Notes: generated from the letters alone by a model not told the origin. 64,000 nucleotides of DNA from Hyaloperonospora brassicae (GCA_947650285.1 CANTFL010000228.1:62001-126000), one strand, 5' to 3'; positions 33,849 through 46,636 are shown, counted from the stretch's first letter. Made by a program: numbers and translations.

Positions 33849-34938
33849 GCAAGCCAACGTAGAACACGTGGTGTGTGCGCAGTTTGCGCGGAAGGTTGAC
33901 CGTATACGCAAGTCCCTTCTTGGCGACGACCGTAAATGGTTCAATGAAGCGCGGGCGCAACTTTGTCTTTAAGACAGCCGACACTACAATTGTAGGTAGG
34001 TTTTTAGCATTGAGTAGAACTTGGTCTCCAACCTCATAACGTTCAATACAACCTCTGCCTTTATCATCAGATTGTTCCTTCTGCTTGTCTTGGCTATCAG
34101 CCAGTGCGTCACTTACGTGTCGTAACACATTCAAGCGCGTTGCGAGAAACTCGCTTTTCTGTTTATGAACAGTAGAAGGGCTTATATCAGCAAGCCGATC
34201 GGCAACTCCTCCCCCACCAATCCCTGAACCACGCAGTGGTAGCGTTAACGAAACGCGAGGGTGTGTGAGACCATTCACATAAAACGGTGTGTAGCCGGTG
34301 GAGGCATGCACGACGTTCTTCAACGCAAACTCAACGACGGGGAGCATCGAACTCCAACGCTTAGGCATTTCAGCGCAAACACTGCGCAAGATGTCACCGA
34401 TGATGCGATTCACTCGCTCGGTTTGACCATCAGTCTGCGGATGATCCGCTGTGGACATGTCCAAACGTGTGCCGAGCACCATGAAGATAGATTTCCAAAA
34501 CTTTCCAGTGAAGCGAGGATCTCTATCAGAGACAATTGACAACGACAAACCGTGTTGTCGAAACACTCGATAGATAAACAGCGTAGCTGTACCCTCACCA
34601 TCAATGGTATCTGGCACCGCTGCTAAATAAGCCATCTTGCTCAAACGGTCAACAAAGACCACAATACCCGTATTTACATACGAATCCTTCGGTAATCCAA
34701 ACGGGAAGTCCATACTGATGGACTCCCAACACCCTTTGGGTATAGGCAAACTAGCCAGCGGCGCGGCCGCGTGAGGTGATGGTATCACCCGTTGACACGT
34801 TTCACACGTACGCACATATATGCTCACCCATTTGTATAGTTTGGGCCACCAATAGCATTGACTAACTGAGCCAATGCTATTGGTGGCCCAAACTATACAT
34901 ATGTCTTCTCACGACCGAGATGACCACTTAACGCAGTA
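33440..34938 (-). pseudogene. integrase and chromodomain of copy B
   Basis: The piece 34827-33769 encodes the end of the zinc domain (CETCQRVIPS), the catalytic core with intact SDRDPRFTG and DHPQTDGQTERVNR, and HHVFYVGLLKPYRD. It ends at a TAA (33769-33771) where copy A reads Phe-Glu codons. Beyond it the same strand encodes the chromodomain: QYQYLVK, then a TAG in place of the Trp of the aromatic cage, then RGYPESENSWEFE. The upstream zinc-domain sequence is broken by the rearrangement at 34835-34983. Confidence 0.88.
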
Positions 34939-34983
34939 TCATATCTTCTCACGACCGAGATGACCACTTAACGCAGTATCATG
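34835..34983. repeat. inverted duplication plus 40-bp tandem duplication inside copy B integrase
   Basis: A 26-bp arm at 34835-34860 is repeated as its exact reverse complement at 34872-34897, an 11-bp loop apart. It is followed by two tandem copies of a 40-bp unit (34904-34943 and 34944-34983) beginning TCTTCTCACGACC. Copy A has none of this at 2150-2230. The pattern fits template switching during reverse transcription. Confidence 0.9.
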
Positions 34984-36979
34984 TGCCTCATAGAGGATCC
35001 GATACTTCAAATCCTCATCATGAGGGACAACGATGCGAGGAATATCCTCCACATCCGTGCTATAGCACAACATGCCTTGATCGATGGAATATCGATATAA
35101 CCTCGCACGTAATCGTGCCGACAATTCTATGTCCGAGTCCTTAAACTCTCCGCTCCCTAGAGCACGTAGCAGAGCTACACAGTGTTCATCCTTGGCATAT
35201 GCCGTACGGATTAGGTCAGTGACCGACGACGACAGAGTCGTAACATGAGCAAGGTCATAGTCAGGCCTGCGTGACAACGCATCAGCCAAAGCATTCTGCT
35301 TGCCCGGCTTATACTTCACCTCGAAGTTGCATTCGGCAAAGAAGGAAAGCCAACGAGCCATTCTCTGATAGAGGTGAGGCGACTGGGTCGCAGTGCGTAG
35401 TGACGCATGATCTGTATAGATCACAAACGGCTTAGAGCCAAGAAGATGAACTCTGAATTTGACGAGAGCATACTTCATTGCAAGTATCTCTTTGTCATGA
35501 ACTAAGTAGCTCTTTTCTGCAGCTTTGAGCTGTAGAGGATCAAACGCAATTACGCGTTCCCGTCCATCAGAATCTGTCTGTAACAGAGCGCTGCCTATGG
35601 CAAAGTCAGATGCGTCACAGACGACACTGAAAGATCGATCAAGATCGGCAAAGCCAAGATTGACGCATGAAGGAGACTCTCCTTTACTGCTTGAAAAGCA
35701 TCATGCTCAGTGCTAGTCCAGCACCACTCTACATCCTTTTAAGAAGATTGGATAATGGCCGAGCCATGCCTGCGTAATTCGCACTGTACTTGTGCAAGTG
35801 ATTGGCAAGGCGAAGCCACTTACGTAAGTCCTTTTGGTTCTTTGGAACCGGCCAATCAACTATGGATTTTACCTTAGCGGGATCCGCTCAAGGTCCTCGC
35901 TTACCAATAAAGCACCCTAAAAAGGGAACCTCATCTGCACCAAAGATGCACCTAGACGCGATGGCGTACAACTTATTTGTGCGCATGCACTCGAGCACCG
36001 CTCGTAAATGATCAATGTGATTGACATCCGACCAGCCGTTCATAGCACGACTATGGACAAAGATGTCATCAAAGTACGTCTGTCTATAACCTCGGTGAGG
36101 TCTGAACAATTGTGTCACACGACGATTTAATGTAGCCGGGGCATTTGATAACCCTTGCAGCATAACAAGACACTCCCATAGCATACCGCTTGGATTGCTG
36201 ACCGCTGTCAGTGGAATATTGCTTTCTCGCATGAGAAGCTGGTAATAACCATCGACTAAGTCGAGCGCACTGTACATTGTACATCCGACCATATTGTTCT
36301 GAAGAACATCCTTCCTCGGAATTGGTGCCTGAGCCGGTATGGTGGCCGCAACAAGCTTATTGTAAGCATGAACAATGCGCCACTTCCCATTGGGCTTTTT
36401 GACACAGAAGGTCGGTGTGGAACGGGGAGATTTACTCTCACGTAACATTCCTGCCGCGTGCTTTGCACGAAAGGAGTCGTCAATGACGTCACACTGTTCC
36501 TTCGGTTAAGGACACTGCCGTGTTACGAAGTATTTAGTTCCAGTAACCAAGTCAATTTCATGACGTACACCTCTATCGGGAGGTAAGACGGACGGTGGAT
36601 TGTGACACACCACGTCCTGAAATTTCTTTACCAAAAAATAAAACGGATCAAGAGGATTCTTAAGGATAGAAGATCCACTACGGGCATCCAATGCCGCATT
36701 TGTGTCGTCAAGGACAGACTCGTCCAATAACGAGGATGAGTTCAACTTATTATCCGGCCGAATGACCACGAACTCGGATAATTCTCCTGCCTGCAAGGCT
36801 TGGCCAAATTTGCCGTCAGACATTTCGTCTAGCTCAAAGATTTTATCCAAGGATGAAAGAGTCTCAAGACTAATATTGCCATCAATCTGGCCAGTCAACC
36901 CATTGACAAGTGTATATAGTGTATTATTACTATTATCACTTCGTGACTTCTTAGACTTTGGGCGCTTACCAGTTGCCAC
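34939..36979 (-). pseudogene. reverse transcriptase and RNase H of copy B
   Basis: The linker and first RT block lie in 36979-36506, RT proper in 36448-35888 and RNase H plus the start of integrase in 35478-34939. The catalytic YFDD (QTYFDDIFVHS), CVKKPNGKWRIVHAYNKL and TDHASLRTATQSPHL are present. Stops TAA (36506-36508) and TGA (35888-35890) and the base deletion near 35740 are identical to those in copy A. RNase H ends with KPGKQNALADALSRRPDYD and runs on into IPRIVVPHDEDLKYRILYEAHD, the typical lead into the integrase zinc domain. Confidence 0.9.
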
Positions 36980-37068
36980 CCTACGCTGGGATTGTTTCCT
37001 TAAAGAAATCTTACGCCTCCTAGCCCCGGGACAGTAAGGTATCCGTGGTTGCTATACATCTTATCACG

Positions 37069-37944
37069 CTATGTACGAGAGCTCATGTCTTGAACGACAT
37101 CTGGTGAAGTGTTACGTAACTCGAACACTTCACCCAGTGGATTTACACGTACCACTTCACGTACAGCATCCGGGTCTAGCCCTGAACACTCTGGCTTCTC
37201 GCCGGCAATGTCATTACCGACATTCAGTGAGGTGCCACCTCGGCCGCCCTCACTCGGTGGGATTTTACGTGCCACTTCACGTACATCAGAGGAATTAAAT
37301 TATTGATGTCTCGGCCCCAGGCCAACCATGCCTGAAGCATGCAGTGACTCAGTATCACAACGACTATCACTCAACGGAGTATAACCCCCTTCACATACGG
37401 TTAAAGAGCTCCGCTCAATATTAATGTCATTGAAATTGGCGTTAATTAACTCTGACATACCAATGTCCAGCACATTGACATCTTCCGTCAATGGATCGCG
37501 CCAATAGCGCTTTTTTTGCCTAGCAAAGGTGGGTTCATGACTATCCAAACCTTCGCTAGAAACATTGCGCGTGGCGCCTAAGGTGTTAGGCCTCCGATCA
37601 ATACATGGCTCATGGCGTTCAAGCCAAGCCATACCCAGGATTAGATCGTATCTCGAATCCAAATCGAGGACAAGACAGCGTTCAATGCTGTCAAAGTCCA
37701 AAAACTTCACACCTAAGTTCAACGGAACTTAAGGCACCGTGACGCGACTACCAGTCGATAAACGAACGGTAATTGAATCACCTTCATGCGCTTTGAGCGC
37801 TTCAGCGTATCGCTGATTTCCCTCAAGGGAACGACGTCGAGCATGATTGCATGATGCTCCGGAGTCGATTATGATATACCAATGCTTCTCAAAGCCTTTA
37901 ATCTTCGCCTCGGCGACTAAAAAGCCAGGATTGTATCCACGCAC
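37069..37944 (-). pseudogene. retropepsin region of copy B
   Basis: 37944-37729 carries the active site IIIDSGASCNHARRR. 37722-37300 carries the second block, RYDLILGMAWLERHEP, where copy A has MDWL. The spacer 37275-37069 ends in the same SSRT-stop as copy A. A nonsense codon after about 37730 separates the two halves. Confidence 0.8.
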
Positions 37945-38043
37945 TGTGCTGGTGGGACATAGCTCGGTGGGGCCAAGCCCTGTTTTACTCTACCTCGTAG
38001 AGACGTGACGAATATAGTTCCAGCCCAGTAGGGCGCCCCGCAC

Positions 38044-39084
38044 CTACTTAGTGTCGACGTTTCCCCGTGACATACCAGGTTTCTGGTTGTGTCTGGGGTT
38101 TCGACCCATAGGGGTCGGTTGTTGCTTACGCAAAGACCAATTGGGACGCAAGTGTTTAGTGCTTCCGCACATATAACAGCGTCTCACTTCCTGTCGTGGA
38201 TTTTCAACATGAAGATCCTCTTTACCTTCATCTTCAGCATGGCTAAGAATCATCGATTCTATCTTACAGTAAGCCGAGGTGCTCGCAGAGGTTGCCCTCG
38301 CGAAGCTTGGGTTGTACCCATTCCAACCAAGTCCGGCCGAATTGAAGTTGTGCTCAGCATTTTGAGCGATGCTAACAGCCTCCTCAAAAGTAGAGGGGTA
38401 GACCTGAAATACCTCGGTCCTGGCAACACCATTAAGAAGACCTTCCATGAAGACAGTCACATAGACTGTATCAGGGAGAGGGTCAGACTGCATAGCATCC
38501 ATAAGAGTTTTCAACTCTTACACATAGTCCGTTAGCTCATTCTTACCCTGACGGGTAGATAAGAAGCGTGAGCGCACGCGATAGGCCTGTTTAGACGGCG
38601 AGAAAACTCGCAATAGATCTGACTTGAGCGTTTCCGATGTAGGAAATGCAAAGTCGACCGACGTGCCACACGTCAGAGCCCACTCTCTCGCTCTTCCATC
38701 GATCTTGGAGATGACCAGCGAGACCCGCTGGTACTCCGGTGAGAAGAGGCCAGAGCTCATGGCCATCTTAATCTCACGGATCCAGAGGGTCAGATTTCCC
38801 CCCTCCTTCCCGGAGTAGTGTTTAACGTCCACCCGAAGGGGACGATGCTTATCCTCTTCTGGTGGCATCGCCACGTAGCGTGTTGGCATAGCCAACGCTA
38901 CTTGGTTTTGAACCTGCCCTAACAGGGCCGTTTCATAATGCATGAAGGCCTCGACTCGTGCATTGAGCACATCGGGACCTTGTGCAGCTATACACTCCAC
39001 ATACTCAGGGCCTACGGTAGCGGTCAGAGTCTCAAGCGCGACCTTTTGAGCCTCAGAGAGGGGTGGGGATTGCTCCATCCTCAC
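38044..39084 (-). pseudogene. gag: gag of copy B
   Basis: 39084-38518 is open for 188 codons and reads through the site that is frameshifted in copy A. It ends at a TAA where copy A has CAA (DYV-stop-ELKTL). 38514-38044 continues with capsid and nucleocapsid. The zinc knuckle reads CYMCGSTKHLRPNW, so the last Cys of CX2CX4HX4C is Trp and the knuckle is lost. Confidence 0.85.
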
Positions 39085-39137
39085 AGAGGATCAGTCGTTA
39101 CCGACTCAGGTGTGGATTGACTACAAGTGCTACCGAG

Positions 39138-39654
39138 TGTAGCGGAGCTACACAGCTCCTCAAGTCAGAGGAAGACGTAACGCTCAATGAGCAACTTTGG
39201 TTCAACGAACCCGAATCAAAGAGTCAACAGCTCTACGAGCAACTTTGGTTCTACGAACCCGACTCAGAGAGTCAACAAGCTCAGAGAGCTTACGGTCCGT
39301 GTTCCAGGGGGACCAAACGATTCAAGAGAATCACAGCACAGAGTGCTCAAGAGTAGCTACCTTTACAGGCGTTGCTAGCTCTTCCGATCAAGACGCCTCG
39401 CAAGGTACGTGTCTTATGTTGATCAAAATGGGAACTGAATTTCATTTCTTCTTTTAAGAACACCGTAGAACAAAGAAAATAACCTACTCACTTATGTCCT
39501 GAATAAACCTACTAAAAGATCTCGTAATCAATGGTTGACAGACATCAGTCTTCAACAATTGATACTTGTGTTCTAATATTACTTAAAAGGGATATCATCC
39601 CTTGTGTGTACCACACCTATTGTCGACTACCACTCGACGTGTAACCCCGTTACA
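39138..39654 (-). repeat. 5' LTR of copy B, 517 bp
   Basis: Starts TGTAGCGGAG and ends CCGTTACA. It has the same 48-bp tandem repeat (from 39189 and 39237) as the 3' LTR. Copy A's LTR has the unit once, so the duplication was already present in the lineage that gave rise to copy B. Confidence 0.93.
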
Positions 39655-42600
39655 CAGTGGCTGCAGCCACAATTATACTTGCAACAATTTTGGCCACACA
39701 ATGCGTCACACCGGAATAGAATTTAGGGAAAGGAAGCATACACACAATAGCACCAACACTCATACGAAACGCTAAGTGGAGCATCGACTCCGTAGCGCCA
39801 AAGAACAGCACAATCTGTTATACCAGGAAGTGTGTAATGGAAACACTTGCAAGGGATCTCACATCTATCGCTTGTTACGTTTCATTGCAGCCAGTAGCGT
39901 GCGGCCGCTTCTATTTCTAGTCCATGAACGAAACTCACTCATGCGTAGTTAGCGATCATACAAGGTGTACTTGCCTATCCAAGGCTGTTAAATGCTCCAG
40001 CGTGCTGGTCTTTCCCATAATGTTTAAAAGTATTTGCATGACCACTTTCATATAGCGCCAAATGTGCTGTCAGCTCTCCTATACGATGCTTACTCTTACT
40101 GCTATGTCATTACGTTTACGATATTTGTCGTTCCGATAATATCGTCTACAACATTGTGAAATAAACTCTGTGCTGTCTCTTATCTAGAATCAGCAACACC
40201 ACCGAGGCGGCAGCTACACATAGTACAATGTTGGACCAGTGAAGTCTATGGTAAAGTGGTATCAAACGTACGTGGATCATACAGACGAAATGATGCGACA
40301 CGGTCAGGCAAAGCTTAACGTGTTACGCAACTTTTATCTACATAACTAATATAGATGAAGGAATCTGCAAATTTTGTAAAGAATTCAATTGCGAAGCGAT
40401 ACAATGTACAAATGCACAATCTTAAGCATGCAAAAAATAATCATGTCAAGTTCATTATTTTTCAGAAATGTGTCTCGTGGTCATTTAGTACATTTTTATT
40501 GTTTAATGCTATTTGTCGTGATAATTTGTACATCTCTCCATCGTTAGAGCATGTAGAATATATGCCCTATCTGTTGCGCGTCTTATCTTTCATCTTCGTA
40601 GTGTCATGAAGCTTCTTGTGTCTTGTGGAAATACAATGGTCTAGAATTAAGAATTACCCACTCCTGCGGGCTTGCAAATCGCATATTAACACAATCAGCG
40701 GATTTCGTTATCATACAATATGACAAGGTCTTCAGGTACGGGACAGTCGATATGGCATACTTCCCCAAATTGGATCGATAGGCTACAGCGATGCTAATGA
40801 AGATCATCTCTTAATCGGTTTGCAAAATGGGATGCGTGAGTATCTTTAGTTTACGTTGCATATAATGCAGAGAATAACGCGGCTACATATGGAGGCTCAA
40901 TAGGCCAAGGTATTACCGATGGGCACCATCAGGATCACACCGTTTTGGCTCCCTGATATCATTCTACTGGATAGGCTATAACGTGTGACCCTGATGTTGC
41001 CTATCGGCAAATTCAACAAAAATGGTATCGTTTAGATCATGAATCAAATGATAACAGTGCCCACGGCAGCTGAGAAAATAAGCCGATTTGCATCGAAGGG
41101 TGTAGACGCAAGACGTCACTTGTGTCCTTGGCACATCGGCCTGTCCATGATTTACATGGAGTCTTAGTCTTTTGTCTGTAACATGCACACCCACGCAACT
41201 TTACACCAACAATTCGATAATCGTGGAAACGCCATCGACGCTCAGCACTACAAGTGAATGTCTTTTAGGATTCACAATCGAGTATGCTCTCAAGCAAACG
41301 ATTACTACCCGATGTTACAATCACAGACACAACTTTAGGATCAATTTCATGTTCTTACGGGACATCAAGTCTGGATATGCTACTAAGTTGCTACCCACCA
41401 GCTTAATATGTATTACCATGTAAAAAATATATAATCATATGTGCCAGCCACATCGCTTTAGCATCAGGCAGCACAACAGATCATTCGTAATATTTTTGGG
41501 GAATGCGCTGTGACACAAAAGAGTGGACATATTACAATTTCCAAAAGACGAGATTATCAGTGACATTCGATCGCCTGCTGACGTCCAAAACCAGTCTTAT
41601 AGTGTCCAGAGCCTCGAAGTGTCTCATAATGTTTGTGTGGATCTTGACTGTATGTTTACTGACTATGTTGATACAACAGGAGCGGGCTTAAATAAGAATA
41701 TGGTAAATCGCTTGATTAGTCTGTGTTGCCACGCTTCATATGAAGCACAACAGAAGTGTGAATAAGCAGGAAGTTGTTTCAGCAGACCAAAGGCAAACAA
41801 AAATATAACAAGACAATTATGATGATAGTGTGCAACACGGAATGCATGTTCGACGGATGGATTGTTTGACGAGGAGACATCTGCACATCTGATTAGACAC
41901 GAGTAGGATTGAACGAGATAATAAATTCATAAGGAGAAACGTAATTTGAGCTGAAGCGTCACGTTACTTCGCGCCCTTCTGTAGATGTGTCTAACAAAGG
42001 TTGGGGTGTAATATTGTCTTGGAATTTTGAGCAGTTAATCACTGTCTCCTCTCTCAGATCGTGTGTTCAGGTGCGGTTTCTACACCGAACCCTTACGGAC
42101 TATATTAACGTGGGTCTGGGTGTCGGCTCCGAATCGTAGGATACATCAATGGACCCACATCCCAAAAACTATGTAAGCAAGGCATGAGCCTATGGATCAG
42201 CGGGTAAAGCGCGGGTAAACATGTCAAAAGAGCGATGAATGACTTCATAAAACGATATAAAGAAGCCTGTAAGGCGACTTTCGAAAGCTTAAGTAGTAGC
42301 AGCAGTAAAAGCCTTCGGCAAGGTCAGGTCATCATGATGGAACAGCATCCCGCAATCACAGTCAAAATGGAAGAACCGGAGTTGCATAGACCCACCCCGC
42401 TCGAACCAACGGGGCTTCCTTTTGGCCAGAAAGCGCTTTTAGCCAAAGGAGATCGTCAAAGGATAATAAATGTCGCCTCACAAGAGGTTGTGGCGGCGTC
42501 AGTAAGACTCATGGATTGTGAATAACTCGAGGGAAATGTTTTGGGTGGAGTATTGAATGCGCGACGCAAGTGTCTGGATGCTGAGACGTGCACCTTAACA

Positions 42601-43407
42601 GAAATAAGGACCCCGCAACGCAGATGTAGCGGATTTACACACGCTAATAGATGAACACACTCAGCAGCAGGAGGGATAGCGCGCGGTGTATGCGTGGTCA
42701 CAGGAGCAGCGACAGGGACAATCTGCAAGGTATATAGCAAGGCGGACAATTGAGTACCCATACGATCAAACAAGTGCGAGAAATCGAGAATTGGCGTGTA
42801 AGGATGTGGTCAAATGATGGGAGCTAATAGAAGGCATGAGAAGTATTTTTTAGCCATATGTTATTTTAAACAAAGATGTTAAGAGGTATAATCAGGAAAT
42901 AATGTACAAGCCATAAGTCTAGCGTCGCAGAGAAAACGCATTGGAGAAAGATACGAGAAGAGCCGAAGAAAAATAGTGACAATGATCAACATTGCTGAGT
43001 GAGGAAGACCGACGTGTACAAGTAAGGCCAGACAGAGGCTGGAGAAGATGCGGCGACACGTGCAACAACAGCCGCATAGATCGAGAATAGGTTCTAAGAA
43101 GGAGAGGAGAGCGGCTATCGCGTGGCGGATCGAGTACAGCCGCATGCAAGGTAAAGAAAGAGTCGCCCTAGATATTGCTAGCCGCAGTCTTAGCACCGTT
43201 AAGTGTAACTAGAAGGGGTTGCTGTTCTCGATAAAGTGGATAGATCGAAGACGAGGAGGGGTGCGGTTCCATTCATCACATACACGAGGATCAACATGAG
43301 GGTATGCACAATAAAGGTGAGTAATGTAGGGCTAGGAGATGAATAAGGAATAGGGAACGCTTTTTCTATGACGAGATTGTAACATCGCAGCAAGCTTGCG
43401 GCTTTAG
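39655..43407. other. gene-poor DNA, no convincing gene
   Basis: Small frames only; the longest useful one is 42235-42525 (plus, 96 codons, beginning MNDFIKRYKEACK), Ser/Glu-rich at first, without a recognisable domain. It could be the decayed 5' part of the ORF that element C interrupts. Confidence 0.45.
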
Positions 43408-43658
43408 GTGCGCAGCAAGTTTATGATTCGCAAACTGGGAGGATGCCTCCGTGAAGAGGTTGATTTTTACACGAAGGGCTACCGGGTTGATGGTGAAGAT
43501 AAAGCCGATACTATGATACGCTCTAACGAAAAAAAGATAGATTCTCCAGAAGATAAACAAGGGCGCAAATACGGGATACGGCAAGTGAACCACTTCACTG
43601 TCACACTACCGCTTACCCATGGCGTTGAAAAAAGTATTTGGGATATTTTCACTAATAC
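43408..43658 (+). pseudogene. decayed host ORF fragment running into element C
   Basis: An open frame reads up to the left LTR of element C and contains GGCLREEVDFYTKGYRVDGE and TVTLPLTHGVEKSIWDIF. If element C (43659-51379) is removed, the frame continues across the junction for about 30 codons with YMQVRIWSSYRTYCTSGR before a stop. The layout, with VEKSIWDIF and later an RIWSSYR-type strand, loosely recalls the oomycete M96 mating-specific protein family. This is recognition by eye only. No start codon or upstream exon can be fixed. Confidence 0.25.
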
Positions 43659-44096
43659 TGTAACAGGGCACTAGTGACAACGTACTGGTTGACCAGTACG
43701 GAGCTCACTTCCACTGACAACAGTGATAGGAAGTGCTCTGCCAACTGTTGAACCAACACAGAGGAAGGAAAGGAGACCAAGTATTCAGACTAGTCTCTGG
43801 TAAAAGTAAGACTATATTAATATAATTAAGTCCTATAACTCTTGTATCTCTGTTTTTACTGACTTAATTATACTAATGTAACTAAACGTATGATGACGTC
43901 TACTCACCGCCCATTGCGCGCGTCTAGCAGCGATTGGTGGGTTGATATCATCACGATATCAACCAATGAGTAGACCCTTCGGTCATCCCAACAATACCAC
44001 CATGTCTGTGATATTGTTAAAAGAATATTCGACGTAATATTCTTTATTGTCAGATTGTTTTAATGACAATATCATGTAACGGGCTACCCCGTTACA
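43659..44096 (-). repeat. 3' LTR of element C, 438 bp
   Basis: Starts TGTAACAGGG and ends CCGTTACA. Internally it shares TGACGTCTACTCACC and CAATGAGTAGACCC with the 5' LTR and with the solo LTRs at 30568-31006 and 52054-52494. Confidence 0.94.
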
Positions 44097-44228
44097 TCAC
44101 CCCTCCCTTATCTGATAGTCACCGTGTGACTATCGAAAACTTGGAGGCCACCCGTTGGACACCAGTGGGACAGGGACCACTTGTTTGGTCAGACCCATCC
44201 ACTCCTGACCTTGCCTCGCATAGTTAAC

Positions 44229-45902
44229 ATGTCTATGCGAGGTGATTCGAAGACCACACAGCCTGCTGCTGTGCCAGCCTCTGCGGCAGACGCTCCGTCG
44301 TATGCTGCTTGTTCTCCGTCTGCAGCAGAAGGTGCTGCAGACGCACGCGGTATCGCACCACGTGCACATGGTGACCTTGTCAATGAGGCCATCAATTCTG
44401 GCGAGTCGGACGTGCCTGACTCGCGCAACGTTTTAGAGGCATCCCGATCACCGGCGGTGCCTCATCGTTTGTCAAGAGCACTGTCGAACGAGCGGACTCG
44501 TGAAATGCAACACAGTCTGTTCGGCAGTGATGATGAATTCTATGGTGAGGTATACTATGTCTCACCAGCATCGACTCGTGCTTCCCCACAAGAGCGTGAT
44601 GACGATGGCGAGAGCCGTCGTCATTTTGAAAGCCGTGGTACCGAAACAGGTACCACGGCTTAAGCGTGGTGAGCTCAAGCCGTGGCGCTTGCCCGAGCAG
44701 CTCATCTATAGCTTGTTTCACGAGACAAGCCAGCACCATCGAATTCCATTTTTCGATGCAACTGAGCTTCATGGCTTAAGTCCAAGCGCGAGAAACTTTC
44801 GCGCTTAAGAGGTTTTCATCTCGATGCCGTCTTTTAACATCGTGGGTACAATGGAAACCAAAAGCGTGACAAGAACTTGCTTTTGGCAGCGTGGAACGCC
44901 TTCGTCCAAAATGTCAAGAAATTCGGACGAGAAGGATGGCTTAACAAGCTTGAGGCGATACGCATCAAGTTCGAAAAGTGAACACAATTGAATGTCGGCC
45001 TCACTTGGGGAGATCCTTGTGCAAGCTGTGTCGACAAATCGCAACGTGCACATAGGGACGTGTATTCCCTAAGTTCGCCCTGGGGAAGGGCTCACATCTC
45101 GGCTGAGATGCGGGACGCGATTGCAAACTTGCAATCCGTCTACAAGCACCAAAAGCGCGTGTTTACCGATGGGCCCTCGGACCAATCGGATGAGTCCCGT
45201 ATTACTGGTAAACGAGACCGGGCACATCCATCATCAGCTGAGAGCGGGGCTCCCAGCTGTTCCAAGAGGGTCGATACCCCCGCCACCGGACGAGGTAGCT
45301 CGTCCTTGATCCTGAATCGTCACGGTGGTTCAAGATACGCTCCACTAGAAAGCGTTGATCACCGTGTGAGTCCACCAAAGGATGTGGCGGAGGAGAAGAG
45401 ACCTCCTCCAGAGCCCCAGGCCCACCATCTCGACCCTTACGAGATGGATCGCGCAATCGATGAATTGCGCGATGACTTGAAGCACGAGCGCGACCGGCGC
45501 TACGCTTTGACTGATACCGTGCGGAATCACCGCAAGGATCGCGAGGCTGATCGGGCGAGGGATCGCGCCGATTTTGCCACGGCGCAGCTTCAGGTTGAGC
45601 GGGATGTCCGCTCCCTATTCGGCGAGCTGGCGACAGCTCGCGGGGAGATATCTCGGTTGAGTTCCGAGGTATCATATCTGCGCGACCAGACGGATCGTCT
45701 GAACCGCGATCGCAAGAACTTGATAACTGTTCTTAACGTGGGGGCTATCTTCATCGGAAGAAGAAGGCTCGTACTGAAAGTACGGCCTGATCCTCCCCAC
45801 GTAAAATGTAGGATGTGTGCGCATCTTACGCAGCAATCCGAGTGTGTATGCATTGCCCTTGCGATGCAACACTCGAAATGGCCCAATGTGCCTCGGCAGT
45901 AG
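44229..45902 (+). pseudogene. antisense open frames of element C (aORF)
   Basis: On the strand opposite to gag-pol, an ATG at 44229 (MSMRGDSKTTQPA) opens 133 bp inside the 3' LTR and runs to 44663, Ala/Ser/Asp-rich. In another frame, 44660-44808 reads LKRGELKPWRLPEQLIYSLF, suggesting a frameshift. The stretch 44988-45902 is then open for 304 codons. It is strongly charged and its helical part, RDRADFATAQLQVERDVRSL followed by ISRLSSEVSYLRDQTDRLNR, has clear coiled-coil heptads. This helix lies antisense to the chromodomain region at 45202-45675. No known family recognised. Confidence 0.5.
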
Positions 45903-46636
45903 TTTACTACTGCCGACACTAGTGAAAACATGTCCAGGTGAGCTTACCGTAGACAGTAGTGCTAGGTCGTTAACTTTAAATAAAAGAACATTTGCTCTTC
46001 CATTCTTGTCTGCGTTCCGTTTCTGGCGGTCCACCGCATTTGCGATGGAGTCCTAAACGAAACGGACTACCGCTTCTCGAGTCAGCAGGAAGTTCTCTGC
46101 TGACTCTTTGTTTTGTCGTTCAGTGCGCTTCGTGCGCACTGCTAAGAGATTGTTCTCTTCTTCAGCGAGGTTGTCTTCTTCCTCGCTGGAATAATCATTG
46201 ACGATGCTGAATATCCCAGCATCGTCATCGTTGTCTGATGTAGCAGCAGCGTCATCGCTACTGCTAAGCTCGATTTCCTCGATGTCGACAACGTCGACAT
46301 CGGCATCAAACGTATCGGCGTGAGCGGTGATACGTGATGAGCAAGAGCCAAAATGGTTTTTGCTCGAGCGAGTCCCTCCCCCCTAATCTCAGAGTCACTC
46401 TGTATGAGGGCGGGAATACATGGGTGGCGTAAGCCATTCACGTAGAACGGTGTATGCGTTGTGGACGCATGCACGGAGTTGTTGATGGAAAACTCAACCA
46501 TCTGCAAGAACTCACTCCAATGTGAAAAGGAGTGGACGTATCCACGAAAAAATTCTTCGAGGACACGGTTCGCTCGTTCAGTCTGACCATCCGTTTCGGG
46601 ATGATCAGAGGTTGACATCTTCAACAGTGTTCCCAA
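45202..46636 (-). pseudogene. integrase core, C-terminal module and chromodomain of element C
   Basis: 46636-46142 has the catalytic core end, STSDHPETDGQTERANRVLEEF. 46034-45672 has the SH3-like module, RHIGPFRVLHRKGNAYTLGL and RTHPTFYVGRIRPY. 45675-45202 ends with a well-preserved chromodomain, QRFLVERILNHRDDSG then SYLVRWRGYRPSWNSWEP, including the aromatic cage positions. The three pieces are in different frames, so at least two indels have occurred. The chromodomain is expected to guide integration to modified histone tails. Confidence 0.88.

Larger units (their letters stand above)
31924..39654 (-). mobile_element. Ty3/gypsy LTR retrotransposon, copy B (full length, decayed)
   Basis: Both LTRs are present and equally long (517 bp), with gag, PR, RT, RNase H, integrase and chromodomain between them on the minus strand. 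The purine-rich tract before the 3' LTR reads GGTGGGGGAGGG on the minus strand (32441-32452), and the primer-binding site reads CTCGGTAGCACTTGTAGTC (39119-39137). Flanks next to the LTRs (GCCAC left, CAGTG right) do not match as a simple target duplication. Internal stops, a deletion-type frameshift and an inverted duplication near 34860 make it non-functional. Confidence 0.95.

Noticed and set aside
31919..39659. target-site duplication of copy B
   Set aside because: Flanks GCCAC and CAGTG do not match. A CAGTG does occur at 31915-31919, but it is not adjacent to the LTR end.
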